64,000 bases of DNA from Rubrivivax sp. GTDB taxonomy: Bacteria > Pseudomonadota > Gammaproteobacteria > Burkholderiales > Burkholderiaceae_C. Of the stretch, positions 26,075 through 35,201 are shown one piece after another. The notes under the pieces are model-generated. The model was not told the origin of the DNA. It ran no database searches and saw nothing but the letters and a program-made list of their open reading frames with translations. The first letter of the stretch is position 1, and each line of letters opens with the position of its first letter. Position numbers and translations under genes: made by a program. Where the stretch lies: positions 1-64,000 of the forward strand of contig JAUXVE010000083.1 of NCBI GenBank assembly GCA_030680415.1. Direction: 5' to 3'.

Positions 26075-27076
26075 ATGAAACCCCTGCTGGTGACGATGGG
26101 CGACGCCGTTGGCATCGGCCCCGAGATCATCGTGCGCGCCTTCGAACGCGGTGAATTGCGCGATGCCCTGGTGGTGGGTGACCCCGCCGTGCTGCGGCGC
26201 GCCGGTGCGCCGATGACGGCCGTGGTCGAGCATGCCGCCGATCTGGCCGCCGTGCCGCCCGGCTGCCTGCCGCTGCTGGCGCCGCCCGGCTTGCCGACGG
26301 GCCTGGCCGAGCTGCCCTGGGGCCGCATCGACGCGCGCTGCGGTGCCGCGGCGGCGCGCTGCATCGAGCACGCGGTGGCGCTGGTGCGCAGCGGCGAGGC
26401 GTCGGCCATCGTCACGGCACCGATCCACAAGGAAGCGTTGGCCGCCGCAGGTGTGCCCTACCCGGGCCACACCGAAATGCTGCAGGCGCTGGCCACCGAA
26501 GCCGGCGCCGCGCCGCCGCCGGTGCGCATGATGCTGGCCAACGACGAACTGCGTGTCGTGCTCGTCACCATCCACCTCGCGCTGCGCCGCGCCATCGACG
26601 CCGTGACCTTCGACGCCGTGCTGCAGACACTGCGCATCGGGCACCGCGCTGCGGCGGCCTGGGGCCAGGAGCGGCCGCGCATCGCGGTGGCCGGGCTCAA
26701 CCCGCACGCCGGCGAAGGCGGCCTGTTCGGCGACGAGGAACTGCGCATCATCGGCCCCGCGGTGCAGGCGGCGGTGGCCGAGGGCATCGACGCCAGCGGC
26801 CCGTACGCTCCCGACACGGTGTTCATGCGCGCCCGCCACGCCAGCGGCCATGCCGGCGAGTTCGACCTCGTGGTGGCGATGACGCACGACCACGGCCTGA
26901 TCCCGGTCAAGTACCTGGGCGTGGAGCAGGGTGTGAACGTCACGCTCGGGCTGCCTTTCGTGCGCACCAGCCCCGACCACGGCACCGCCTTCGACATCGC
27001 CGGCCGCGGCACGGCCGACCCGGCCAGCCTGATCGCCGCGCTGGCGATGGCGCGGCGGCTGGCCGCAGCCGCCTAA
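26075..27076 (+). CDS. pdxA: 4-hydroxythreonine-4-phosphate dehydrogenase
   Basis: 333 residues, full length. PdxA oxidises 4-phosphohydroxy-L-threonine in the DXP-dependent route to pyridoxal phosphate. Signature segments: TMGDAVGIGPEI at the start, TAPIHKEALAAAG, PYPGHTEML (metal His), AGLNPHAGEGGLFG and VVAMTHDHGLIPVKYLG. It follows the Nif3-like gene in the same operon and converges on the DUF1631 gene with a four-base overlap. Confidence 0.96.
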   Translation: MKPLLVTMGDAVGIGPEIIVRAFERGELRDALVVGDPAVLRRAGAPMTAVVEHAADLAAVPPGCLPLLAPPGLPTGLAELPWGRIDARCGAAAARCIEHAVALVRSGEASAIVTAPIHKEALAAAGVPYPGHTEMLQALATEAGAAPPPVRMMLANDELRVVLVTIHLALRRAIDAVTFDAVLQTLRIGHRAAAAWGQERPRIAVAGLNPHAGEGGLFGDEELRIIGPAVQAAVAEGIDASGPYAPDTVFMRARHASGHAGEFDLVVAMTHDHGLIPVKYLGVEQGVNVTLGLPFVRTSPDHGTAFDIAGRGTADPASLIAALAMARRLAAAA

Positions 27077-29457
27077 GCCGACGGACCCAGCGAGGCCAGC
27101 TGCCGCCGCGCGCGCGCCGTCGCGCGGTCGATCAGGTAGCCGCTCTCGAAGGTGCGCAGGCGGCCGGTCTCGGCCAGCCGCGCCAGCATGCGCTGCGTCA
27201 GCGACACCGTCTGCTTGTGGCGCGCACCGTGCGTGAAGATGAAGAAGGTGCGCCCCGGGCTGACGTGCGACAGGCGCACCTTCTGCCACTCGCCGCCCAG
27301 GTGCATGCGGTAGGCGAATCCCAGTTGCACGTTGTTGACCAATGCGGCGCCTTCGGTGGGATCGGGGGGTTCGGCCAGCGCCGGCAACCCCGGCGCCGCC
27401 GGGCCGGCATCGGCGCCGTCGGCTTCGGCTTCGGTGCCGACTTCGATGTCGACCTTGCCGTCCCAGTCCACCGCCGACTCTTCGACCAGGCCGACACGGC
27501 GCGCCTCCTCGGCGCTGAAAGAAGGCACCACGATCTCGTCCGTCAGCACCGGCAGCGCCGCCGCGGCCGCCTTGAGGTCGGCGCCCGACGGCAGGGCCCG
27601 CTCCAGCGCGCCTTCGACCTGGCGCGCCATCAGGTTGACGTCGAGCTGGCGCCCGGCCGGGCTCTTCAGCGCCTCGGCGTGGGCCGGCATCAGCTGGCCG
27701 AAGAAGGCGCGTCGCTCGGCCTCGGGCCAGCCGATCAGGTTCATGCCCTCGTTGAGCTGCTGGATCAGCTTGGGCAACTCGGCCAGGAAGGCCTTGCGGT
27801 GCGCCGGGCTGGCCTTGGCCTGCACGCTCAGGAACAGCTCGCGCCCGGTGCGGCGCAGGCGCTGCGCCAGCGGCCCGCTGCTGCCGCTGTGCTCGGCGGC
27901 GCGCAACAGCACCTGGCTCCAGACGCGGCTGACGAAGTCGCGCAGGAAGGCCGGCGCGGCCACGTCCTTCAGGTCGCCTTCGAGCTGTTGCGTGTAGAGC
28001 TGGCGCAGCCGCAGCTGGTCTTCCTTCTCCGACAGCAGTGCTGCCGCATCGCCCTGCGCCTTGGCTTCCTGGTTGGCCTGCTCGGCCGTGTAGGCCACCA
28101 GCGCAGCCAGCTTCTGCTCGTAGGTCTCGATCTGGTCGAAGTCGCCTTCCACGACCTCCTGTATGAGCTCGCGCACCTTGGCCAGGAAACCGCGCGCCTG
28201 TTCGTTGTCGAAGTCTTCGAAGGCCGCGCCGAGCGAGGCGATGCGGTTGACGAAACGCCGCACCGGGTGGCGGCGCGAGGCGAAGAAGTTCGGGTCGCCG
28301 AGCGCCGCGCGCAACACCGGCAGCTGCAGCCGCGCGACCTGTCGCGCCAGCTGCGGCGGCACCTTGGGGTCGGCCAGGATCTGGTCGAACAGGAAACCGA
28401 TGACATCGATCACCATGTGATCGAGCGTGCCCCGCGACGCCTGGCGCAGCTCGTCGCGGTGGGCGCGGATCAGGTTGGGCGGCGGTGCCGCGGCTGCACC
28501 GTCGACGTTGTAGAAGCTGGCTTCGCCGCGGCTGCCCGGCCCGCCCCCGCCGGCCGGTTCGGCGTAAGTGAGGCGCCGCATCAAGGACATCAACGCCGGG
28601 TCGACCTGGCCAATCGGCGTGCCGCCGTGGCCGGCCAGGGCGCCCTCATGCGTGGCCGGGCGGGGGGCGCCACGTGGGCCATGGCCGCCGTCGGCGCCAG
28701 CCTGCGATGCTCTGCCATACCCGCCCGTGGCCCCGTCGCCGGAGGTGCTCTCCGGGCCAGCGGTGTCGTGCCTGCTGTCGCCGCCGCCGCCAACGGGTGA
28801 GGGTCGGTTGCGCACCGCCAGACCCAGTGGCTGCACACCCGCGTTGCGCAAGTCGGCGACCACGGCGGCATAGGCGGCCGGCAGCAGCGCGGCCAGCGAG
28901 CGGCTGATTTCGGCCGCCAGGACGGTGCGGATCTCGGTGTGCTCGGACACCGCGGCGATGCCCTGGATCATCGCGTGGGCCATGAGGTCGGGCCGCAGCG
29001 GGTTGCGTTCCATCTGCGCGCCGGCGTCGCCGAGCAGCGCGCCGACGTAGCCGTCGAACTCACGCAACTCCCATTCGCAGCCGAAGGCGATCTGCATGCC
29101 CATGCGGTCGGCGGAGATCTGGGCTTCCATCTCGCTGTCGTCGACCAGGCTCAGGCGGTCCCAGCTCGTGGGTTCCGCGGGCGCTGCCGATGTCTGGTGA
29201 TCCGTGGCGGCCGCCAGTTCGCGCAGCAGCCGTTCGTCGAAGGCCTCGTTGAAGCGCAGCACGAACACCGCCGACTTGCGGTTGAGCTCGAACTGGGCGC
29301 CCAGCAAGCCGTCACGGTGGTAGGCGGTGGTGGACGCCAACGCCGCCAGGCCCAGGCTTTCGACCGTGCGCTCTGCGGCCTCGCGCGCCGCGAGCTTGAG
29401 GCGCTGGACAGCCGCTTCCAGGGGGGCCGGCAGGCGATGAACGGGGTTGGGCTTCAT
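27073..29457 (-). CDS. DUF1631 family protein
   Basis: 794 residues, predicted cytoplasmic and mostly alpha-helical. The family is widespread in beta- and gammaproteobacteria without an assigned function. A low-complexity Gly/Pro/Ser region (about 215-300) separates an N-terminal domain from the helical core (RQVARLQLPVLRAALGDPNF, VRRFVNRIASLGAAFEDFDN). The final 110 residues (QLGFAYRMHLGGEWQKVRLS, VSPGRTFFIFTHG) look like a PilZ-type beta barrel, though I do not see a clean RxxxR plus DxSxxG c-di-GMP signature. Confidence 0.82.
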   Translation of the reverse strand: MKPNPVHRLPAPLEAAVQRLKLAAREAAERTVESLGLAALASTTAYHRDGLLGAQFELNRKSAVFVLRFNEAFDERLLRELAAATDHQTSAAPAEPTSWDRLSLVDDSEMEAQISADRMGMQIAFGCEWELREFDGYVGALLGDAGAQMERNPLRPDLMAHAMIQGIAAVSEHTEIRTVLAAEISRSLAALLPAAYAAVVADLRNAGVQPLGLAVRNRPSPVGGGGDSRHDTAGPESTSGDGATGGYGRASQAGADGGHGPRGAPRPATHEGALAGHGGTPIGQVDPALMSLMRRLTYAEPAGGGGPGSRGEASFYNVDGAAAAPPPNLIRAHRDELRQASRGTLDHMVIDVIGFLFDQILADPKVPPQLARQVARLQLPVLRAALGDPNFFASRRHPVRRFVNRIASLGAAFEDFDNEQARGFLAKVRELIQEVVEGDFDQIETYEQKLAALVAYTAEQANQEAKAQGDAAALLSEKEDQLRLRQLYTQQLEGDLKDVAAPAFLRDFVSRVWSQVLLRAAEHSGSSGPLAQRLRRTGRELFLSVQAKASPAHRKAFLAELPKLIQQLNEGMNLIGWPEAERRAFFGQLMPAHAEALKSPAGRQLDVNLMARQVEGALERALPSGADLKAAAAALPVLTDEIVVPSFSAEEARRVGLVEESAVDWDGKVDIEVGTEAEADGADAGPAAPGLPALAEPPDPTEGAALVNNVQLGFAYRMHLGGEWQKVRLSHVSPGRTFFIFTHGARHKQTVSLTQRMLARLAETGRLRTFESGYLIDRATARARRQLASLGPSA

Positions 29458-29523
29458 GGGTGCTCGAAGTGCCGTCCAGTATGCGGCAAGGCACCCCGAA
29501 GGCCGCCTCGGCGTGGCCGGCGA

Positions 29524-29946
29524 CTACTTCTTCAGCGCGTCGCGGATCTCACGCAGCAGCAGCACGTCTTCGGGCGTCGGTGCCGGTGGCGCCGGCGGCG
29601 CGGGGGGCGCTTCGCGCTTGAGCCGGTTCACCTGCTTGACCATGACGAAGATGATGAAGGCCAGGACGATGAAGTTGATGGCCACCGAGATGAAGCTGCC
29701 GTAGGCGAGCACCGCGCCTGCCTTCCTGGCCTCGGCCAGGGCCAGGCCCGAAGGCTGCCTCGCCAGCCCGAAGTAGTAGGAGGAAAAGTCCAGGCCGCCG
29801 AAGATGCGGCTGACGACCGGCATCACCACGTCGTCGACCAGCGAGGCGACGATCTTGCCGAAGGCGCCGCCGATGATCACACCCACGGCGAGGTCCATCA
29901 CGTTGCCCTTGAGCGCGAACTCCTTGAACTCCGAAGCGAAACTCAT
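29524..29946 (-). CDS. mscL: Large-conductance mechanosensitive channel
   Basis: 140 residues. Pore helix 1 ([20 protein letters not shown]) preceded by the amphipathic [13 protein letters not shown], periplasmic loop, helix 2 ([19 protein letters not shown]) and a charged C-terminal bundle helix, with a Pro/Ala-rich stretch between. The pentameric channel opens under membrane tension to release solutes during hypo-osmotic shock. Start at 29946 matches the conserved [10 protein letters not shown]; the longer frame adds nothing conserved. Confidence 0.96.
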   Translation of the reverse strand: MSFASEFKEFALKGNVMDLAVGVIIGGAFGKIVASLVDDVVMPVVSRIFGGLDFSSYYFGLARQPSGLALAEARKAGAVLAYGSFISVAINFIVLAFIIFVMVKQVNRLKREAPPAPPAPPAPTPEDVLLLREIRDALKK

Positions 29947-30123
29947 GTTGGGGGTTCCTGTGCGGACAGGCCCGCATGATAGCCAGCCCGGCACCCCAGG
30001 CATACGTCCGCAGTGCGGTTGCAGACCCTGCGAAGCCGGCGCCCGGTAGCGTCAGGCTCCGTTGCCTGGCTCGGCTAGAATTCCAAGTTGTCCCGAATCA
30101 CCCCCAGTACCCAGAGGATTCCC

Positions 30124-30756
30124 ATGAGTAACGCCACGAGCGAGGCCACGAGCGAGGCCGCCCTCGACAAAGGCATCGACCAGGGCCGACGCACGTGGAT
30201 CGCCATCACCTGCGGCGCCGGCGCCGTGGGCGGCGTGGCGGTCGCAGTGCCCTTTGTCAGCACTTTCGCGCCATCGGAGCGCGCGCGCGCCGCCGGGGCG
30301 CCGGTGCAGGTCGACATCAGCGCCATCCAGCCGGGCGAGAAGCTCACCGTCGAATGGCGCGGCAAGCCGGTGTGGATCGTGCGCCGCACGCCCGAGCAGC
30401 TGGCCACGTTGAAGACGGTCGAGCACCAGCTCGCCGACCCGGCTTCCGACCGCAAGCAGTACCCCACGCCCGCCTACGCGAAGAACGAGCACCGCTCGAT
30501 CAAGCCCGAATTCTTCGTCGGCGTCGGCATCTGCTCGCACCTGGGCTGCTCGCCCAGCGACAAGCTCACGCCGGGCCCCCAGCCCTCGCTGCCCGACGAT
30601 TGGGCCGGCGGTTTCCTGTGCCCCTGCCATGGCTCGACCTTCGACCTCGCCGGCCGCGTGTACAAGAACAAGCCCGCGCCCGACAACCTGGAAGTCCCGC
30701 CCCACATGTACCTGTCGGACACCGTGCTGTTGATCGGTGAGGACAAGAAGGCCTGA
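30124..30756 (+). CDS. petA: Cytochrome bc1 complex, Rieske iron-sulfur subunit
   Basis: 210 residues. A Tat-type N-terminus (GRRTWIAITCGAG) contains the single membrane anchor. The 2Fe-2S cluster ligands are in CSHLGCSP and CPCHGSTFD. The subunit carries electrons from quinol to cytochrome c1 on the periplasmic face. ATG 30124 follows AGAGGA. First gene of the petABC operon; a -10-like TAGAAT at 30074-30079 may belong to its promoter. Confidence 0.97.
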   Translation: MSNATSEATSEAALDKGIDQGRRTWIAITCGAGAVGGVAVAVPFVSTFAPSERARAAGAPVQVDISAIQPGEKLTVEWRGKPVWIVRRTPEQLATLKTVEHQLADPASDRKQYPTPAYAKNEHRSIKPEFFVGVGICSHLGCSPSDKLTPGPQPSLPDDWAGGFLCPCHGSTFDLAGRVYKNKPAPDNLEVPPHMYLSDTVLLIGEDKKA

Positions 30757-30802
30757 AGCGGGTCGCCGCCTGCAATAACACTCGAAGATCAGGGTCAACA
30801 CG

Positions 30803-32209
30803 ATGGCTGAATTCAAGGAAGCACCTGCCGGAGCACCGGTGGCCACGCAGGTGACGGTGTGGCTGCAGAACCGGTTTCCGACCGCGTTCGATGCCTACCG
30901 GGTCCACATGTCGGAGTACTACGCTCCGAAGAACTTCAACTTCTGGTATTTCTTCGGCTCGCTGGCGCTGCTGGTGCTGGTGATGCAGATCGTCACCGGC
31001 ATCTTCCTGGTGATGCATTACAAGCCCGATGCGGCCAAGGCCTTCGAGTCGGTCGAGTACATCATGCGCGACGTGCCCTGGGGCTGGCTGGTGCGTTACA
31101 TGCACTCCACCGGCGCCAGCGCCTTCTTCATCGTCGTCTACCTGCACATGTGGCGCGGCATGATCTACGGCAGCTACAAGAAGCCGCGCGAGCTGATCTG
31201 GATCTTCGGCTGCGCCATCTTCCTGTGCCTGATGGCCGAAGCCTTCATGGGTTACCTGCTGCCGTGGGGCCAGATGAGCTACTGGGGCGCGCAGGTCATC
31301 ATCAACCTGTTCGCCGCCATTCCCTTCATCGGTGAAGACCTCTCGCTGCTGATCCGCGGCGACTACGTCGTCGGCGACGCCACGCTCAACCGCTTCTTCA
31401 GCTTCCACGTCATCGCCGTGCCGCTGGTGCTGCTGGGGCTGGTGGTGGCGCACCTGCTGGCGCTGCACGACGTGGGGTCCAACAACCCCGACGGCGTCGA
31501 GATCAAGGCGCGCAAGGACCCATTGACCGGCATCCCGCTCGACGGCATCCCCTTCCACCCCTACCACACGGTGCACGACATCGTCGGCGTCAGCGTGTTC
31601 CTGTTCATCTTCAGCGCCATCATCTTCTTCGCGCCCGAGTTGGGCGGCTACTTCCTCGAGTACAACAACTTCATCCCCGCCGACCCGCTGCAGACGCCGG
31701 CGCACATCGCCCCGGTGTGGTACTTCACCCCCTACTACTCGATGCTGCGTGCCGTCACCGACCCGATGGTCAACGTCTTCGCCGCCGTGGTGGCGCTGGC
31801 CGCGGTGCTGGCGGTGCTCAAGGGTGGCCTGGCTGGCAAGTGGAAGGTCGCCGTGCTCGTGGGCGCCGTGGTGGTCGTGGTTGCGCTGAAGGTCTTCGAC
31901 GCCAAGTTCTGGGGCGTGGTCGTGATGGGCGTGGCGGTGATGGTGCTCTTTCCGCTGCCCTGGCTCGATCGCAGCCCGGTCAAGTCGATCCGCTACCGGC
32001 CGAGCTGGAACAAGTGGCTGTACGGCATCTTCGTGCTGAACTTCCTCGTGCTCGGCTACCTGGGCATGACGCCGCCGTCGGCCACCGGCACCCTGATATC
32101 GCAGATCGGCACGATGTACTACTTCGGCTTCTTCCTGCTCATGCCGTGGTGGAGCCGCATCGGCGAGTTCAAGGCCGTGCCTGACCGCGTGACCTTCCAG
32201 CCGCACTGA
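30803..32209 (+). CDS. petB: Cytochrome bc1 complex, cytochrome b subunit
   Basis: 468 residues, eight predicted membrane helices. Haem-ligand histidines lie in YMHSTGASAFFIVVYLHMW and FHVIAVPLVLLGLVVAHL. The quinol-oxidation site loop reads PVWY (residues 304-307) in place of the textbook PEWY; PVWY is a known variant in some beta- and gammaproteobacteria. It is co-transcribed with petA and petC. Confidence 0.97.
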   Translation: MAEFKEAPAGAPVATQVTVWLQNRFPTAFDAYRVHMSEYYAPKNFNFWYFFGSLALLVLVMQIVTGIFLVMHYKPDAAKAFESVEYIMRDVPWGWLVRYMHSTGASAFFIVVYLHMWRGMIYGSYKKPRELIWIFGCAIFLCLMAEAFMGYLLPWGQMSYWGAQVIINLFAAIPFIGEDLSLLIRGDYVVGDATLNRFFSFHVIAVPLVLLGLVVAHLLALHDVGSNNPDGVEIKARKDPLTGIPLDGIPFHPYHTVHDIVGVSVFLFIFSAIIFFAPELGGYFLEYNNFIPADPLQTPAHIAPVWYFTPYYSMLRAVTDPMVNVFAAVVALAAVLAVLKGGLAGKWKVAVLVGAVVVVVALKVFDAKFWGVVVMGVAVMVLFPLPWLDRSPVKSIRYRPSWNKWLYGIFVLNFLVLGYLGMTPPSATGTLISQIGTMYYFGFFLLMPWWSRIGEFKAVPDRVTFQPH

Positions 32210-32226
32210 GCCCGGGCCCGAGGCGA

Positions 32227-33033
32227 ATGACCAACATGAAGACCCTGATCCGCAAGCTGGCCCTGGCGCTGGGCGCCACGCTGTCCATCACCCTGGCGGC
32301 GCTGCTGTCGCCGGCAGTTGCCGCCGGTGGCGGCATCGCCTGGGACAAGTTCCCCGACCAGCGTGTCACCGACCTGGCCGCGTTGCAGAACGGTGCCAAG
32401 CTGTTCGTCAACTACTGTCTGAACTGCCACCAGGCCGCGTTCATGCGTTACAACCGCCTGCGCGGCATCGGCCTGACCGAGCAGGAGATCAAGGACAACC
32501 TGGTCCTCACCGGCGCCAAGGTCGGCGAGACGATGAAGGTCGCGCTCGATGCCAAGGACGCCAAGGACTGGTTCGGTGCCCTGCCGCCCGACCTGACCCT
32601 GGTGGCACGCTCGCGTTCGGCGCCAGGGCAAGGCAGCGGCGCCGACTACATCTACACCTACCTGCGCACCTACTATCGCGACGACACCAAGATCACCGGC
32701 TGGAACAACCTCGCCTTCCCCAACATCGGCATGCCGCACGTGTTGTGGGAACTGCAGGGCCAGCAAAGGGCCATCTACGCCGACGAAAAGGACCCGCACG
32801 ACGCGACCAAGACGGTGCATGTCTTCAAGGGCTTCGAACAGATCACCCCCGGCACCCTGAACCAGGAGGAGTACAACCTGGCCGTGGCCGACCTGGTGGC
32901 CTTCCTGAAGTGGATCAGCGAACCCAACCAGTCCGAGCGTGTGCGCCTGGGCGTGTGGGTGTTGCTGTTCCTGGCTGTGTTCACCGTGATCGCCTGGCGC
33001 CTGAACGCGGCCTTCTGGAAGGACGTCAAGTAG
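32227..33033 (+). CDS. petC: Cytochrome bc1 complex, cytochrome c1 subunit
   Basis: 268 residues with a cleavable signal peptide (LALALGATLSITLAALLSP), the haem motif CLNCH followed by QAAFMRYNRLRG, and a C-terminal anchor helix (LGVWVLLFLAVFTVIAW). Axial Met is probably in FPNIGMPHVLW. An in-frame ATG at 32236 is an equally good start, since the signal peptide begins there. It passes electrons to soluble cytochrome c and ends the petABC operon; a terminator-like hairpin follows at 33073-33111. Confidence 0.95.
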   Translation: MTNMKTLIRKLALALGATLSITLAALLSPAVAAGGGIAWDKFPDQRVTDLAALQNGAKLFVNYCLNCHQAAFMRYNRLRGIGLTEQEIKDNLVLTGAKVGETMKVALDAKDAKDWFGALPPDLTLVARSRSAPGQGSGADYIYTYLRTYYRDDTKITGWNNLAFPNIGMPHVLWELQGQQRAIYADEKDPHDATKTVHVFKGFEQITPGTLNQEEYNLAVADLVAFLKWISEPNQSERVRLGVWVLLFLAVFTVIAWRLNAAFWKDVK

Positions 33034-33072
33034 TGTCCTGTGCGGCCCGGCCCTGTGGTCGGGCACGTGAGC

Positions 33073-33111
33073 GCAGCGGGGCCCGGTGTGCCCGCTGCGT
33101 TTGTTGTATTT
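33073..33111 (+). terminator. Probable terminator after petABC
   Basis: Stem GCAGCGGG (33073-33080) / CCCGCTGC (33091-33098) with a 10-base loop, followed by GTTTGTTGTATTT. Together with a smaller GC-rich hairpin at about 33043-33063 it separates petC from sspA. Confidence 0.65.
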
Positions 33112-33153
33112 CCGGGGCCGTCTGCGACCCCATTTGAACCAAGGGCTGCCGCC

Positions 33154-33765
33154 ATGATGGTGCTTTACTCCGGAACCACCTGCCCCTATTCGCACCGCTG
33201 CCGCTTCGTGCTGTTCGAGAAGGGCATGGACTTCGAGATCCGTGACGTCGACATCTTCGCCAAGCCCGAAGACATCGCGCTGATGAACCCGTACAACGAG
33301 GTGCCCATCCTGGTGGAGCGCGACCTCATCCTGTACGAAAGCCACATCATCAACGAGTACATCGACGAGCGCTTCCCGCATCCGCAGCTGATGCCCGGCG
33401 ACCCGGTGGCGCGCGCGCGTGTGAGGCTGTTCCTCTTCAACTTCGAGAAGGAACTGTTCAGCAACGTCAACCTGCTGGAAGGCCGCAGCGTCAAGGCCAC
33501 CGAGAAGCAGCTGGAGAAGGCCCGCGACCAGATCCGCGACCGGCTGACGCAGCTGGCGCCGATCTTCCTGAAGAACAAGTACATGCTGGGTGACGACTTC
33601 AGCATGCTCGACGTGGCCATCGCGCCGCTGCTGTGGCGGCTGGACTACTACGGCATCGACCTGAGCAAGAACGCCGTGCCGCTGTTGAAGTACGCCGAGC
33701 GCATCTTCTCGCGCCCGGCCTACATCGAGGCACTGACGCCGTCCGAAAAAGTGATGCGCAAGTAG
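33154..33765 (+). CDS. sspA: Stringent starvation protein A (glutathione S-transferase fold)
   Basis: 203 residues with the thioredoxin-like N-terminal half (VLYSGTTCPYSHRCRFVLFE) and all-helical C-terminal half (DDFSMLDVAIAPLLWRLDYY). SspA binds RNA polymerase and alters transcription under starvation and acid stress; it lacks glutathione transferase activity in the characterised enterobacterial protein. The bc1 operon followed by sspA-sspB is a conserved betaproteobacterial order. ATG 33154 is chosen because it begins at the conserved MMVLYSG. Confidence 0.95.
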   Translation: MMVLYSGTTCPYSHRCRFVLFEKGMDFEIRDVDIFAKPEDIALMNPYNEVPILVERDLILYESHIINEYIDERFPHPQLMPGDPVARARVRLFLFNFEKELFSNVNLLEGRSVKATEKQLEKARDQIRDRLTQLAPIFLKNKYMLGDDFSMLDVAIAPLLWRLDYYGIDLSKNAVPLLKYAERIFSRPAYIEALTPSEKVMRK

Positions 33766-33780
33766 GGGGTCGCGCGCGCC

Positions 33781-34287
33781 ATGACCGGCACTTCTGACAG
33801 CCAGGGTACGTCGACGCGACCGTACCTGCTGCGGGCGCTGCACGACTGGTGCACCGACAACGGTTACACACCCTACATCGCGGTGCACGTGGACGGCACG
33901 GTGCAGGTGCCCATGGAGTACGTGAAGAACAACGAGATCGTGCTCAACGTCGGCTTCGAAGCCACCTCGGCGCTGCAGCTGGGCAACGAGTTCGTCGAGT
34001 TCAGGGCCCGCTTCGGCGGCGTGGCGCGCGAGATCGTCGTGCCCGTCGACCACGTGGTGGCGATCTACGCGCGCGAGAACGGCCAGGGCATGGCATTCCC
34101 GATGCCCGTGGAAGGCGGCGTGCGCAGCGACGCCGAGCGTCCAACGCCCACGGCCCGTGGCCTGCGGCTGGCATCCTCGGAGCCCGGGCACGACAGCGGG
34201 CCGTCTGCCAACGCACCCGACGGCGACGAGCCGCCCGACCCCGGTGCCCCCGGTGGCGGCCGGCCGGCGCTCAAGCGCGTGAAGTAG
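33781..34287 (+). CDS. sspB: ClpXP adaptor / stringent starvation protein B
   Basis: 168 residues. The N-terminal two-thirds is the SspB fold (RPYLLRALHDWCTDNGYTPY, MEYVKNNEIVLNVGFEAT) that binds the ssrA degradation tag. The tail is disordered and Pro/Gly/Asp-rich and ends PALKRVK, the short basic peptide that docks on ClpX in the known protein. It lies 15 bases after sspA and is probably in the same transcript. tRNA-Thr follows 25 bases downstream. Confidence 0.94.
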   Translation: MTGTSDSQGTSTRPYLLRALHDWCTDNGYTPYIAVHVDGTVQVPMEYVKNNEIVLNVGFEATSALQLGNEFVEFRARFGGVAREIVVPVDHVVAIYARENGQGMAFPMPVEGGVRSDAERPTPTARGLRLASSEPGHDSGPSANAPDGDEPPDPGAPGGGRPALKRVK

Positions 34288-34312
34288 CGGCCCCTACAAT
34301 TCTCTCGACCCC

Positions 34313-34388
34313 GCCGGCTTAGCTCAGTTGGTAGAGCACCCGCCTTGTAAGCGGAAGGTCGTCCGTTCGATTCGGACAGCCGGCACCA
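34313..34388 (+). tRNA. tRNA-Thr (anticodon TGT)
   Basis: 76 bases that fold as a cloverleaf: acceptor GCCGGCT / AGCCGGC, D arm TAGCTCAGTTGGTAGAGC, anticodon loop CTTGTAA (anticodon TGT), T arm GTCCG TTCGATT CGGAC, and an encoded ACCA end. It follows sspB closely. Confidence 0.97.
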
Positions 34389-34522
34389 GGACCCCATGAC
34401 CAAGGGGCTGAGCGGCGGCGCCAGTGCGGTCATGGGCTGCGGTGTCCGGCCCTCCGTCAACGGACCGGAATGAAGGACGGCGGTCCTGCAGCCGGGCCGC
34501 CTTTCGATCACGGGAGATGGGC

Positions 34523-34927
34523 ATGATGGGTTTCAAACGCGCCGTTGCGATGGTCTTGGTCGGCATGGCAAGCCTGGGTGCGATGGCGGCGGACGCCGCC
34601 AGTGACAGCTTGTGGGACCAATTCAAGGCCTACACGCACCAGCAGAAGAACGACGCCGTGAAAGCGGCCAAGAAGCTCATCGCCGACACCGACAAGAAGA
34701 TCGACGAGTTGAAGAGGCAGACCAGGAACGCCACCGCCGAGGCCAAGGCCGCCAACGAGAAGAACATGGCGGAGCTGCAGGTCAAGAAGAAGGCGGCCCA
34801 GGCCGAACTGGCCAAGCTGGAAAAAGCGGGCGGCGAGATCTGGGATGCCACCAAGACCGGCTTCTCCAACGCCGCCAGGGAACTGGGTCAGGCCTACGAC
34901 AAGGCGGTGGAGTCGGCCAGGAAGTGA
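34523..34927 (+). CDS. Small exported coiled-coil protein
   Basis: 134 residues: a signal peptide (AVAMVLVGMASLGAMAADA) then an almost wholly helical mature chain rich in Lys, Ala and Glu with heptad character (IADTDKKIDELKRQTRN, KKKAAQAELAKLEKAGG), ending KAVESARK. CGGGAG upstream supports one of the ATGs at 34523 or 34526. It resembles small periplasmic stress-response coiled-coil proteins (sll1863-like), but the assignment is loose. Confidence 0.7.
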   Translation: MMGFKRAVAMVLVGMASLGAMAADAASDSLWDQFKAYTHQQKNDAVKAAKKLIADTDKKIDELKRQTRNATAEAKAANEKNMAELQVKKKAAQAELAKLEKAGGEIWDATKTGFSNAARELGQAYDKAVESARK

Positions 34928-34981
34928 GGCTGCCGCGGCGGTGAGTTCGAGTAAACGCCGTGGGCTGACGCAAGGGACACC

Positions 34982-35179
34982 ATGCACACGCTCGACGAAA
35001 TGCTCAGCCTGAACCTGCTGACGCCGGAGCAGCACTTCGAGATCGGCGCGTACATCGCCAAGGCCAGGACGCCAGAGCTGATCATGCAGATGCCACCCAT
35101 CCTGTGGCGCGCGTTGGCGCTGGCGAGCGTGCTGATGAACGTCGATGCTGACCTGACTCAGCCGCCGCCGCCACGGTGA
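34982..35179 (+). CDS. Small hypothetical protein (65 aa)
   Basis: A short frame after AAGGGA, encoding a mainly helical peptide (TLDEMLSLNLLTPEQHFEIG, WRALALASVLMNVDADL). No family recognised. Codon use fits the surroundings, and it is followed 22 bases later by another small gene with its own ribosome site. Confidence 0.5.
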   Translation: MHTLDEMLSLNLLTPEQHFEIGAYIAKARTPELIMQMPPILWRALALASVLMNVDADLTQPPPPR

Positions 35180-35201
35180 TGACCTCTTCGGGAGATTGCT
35201 G

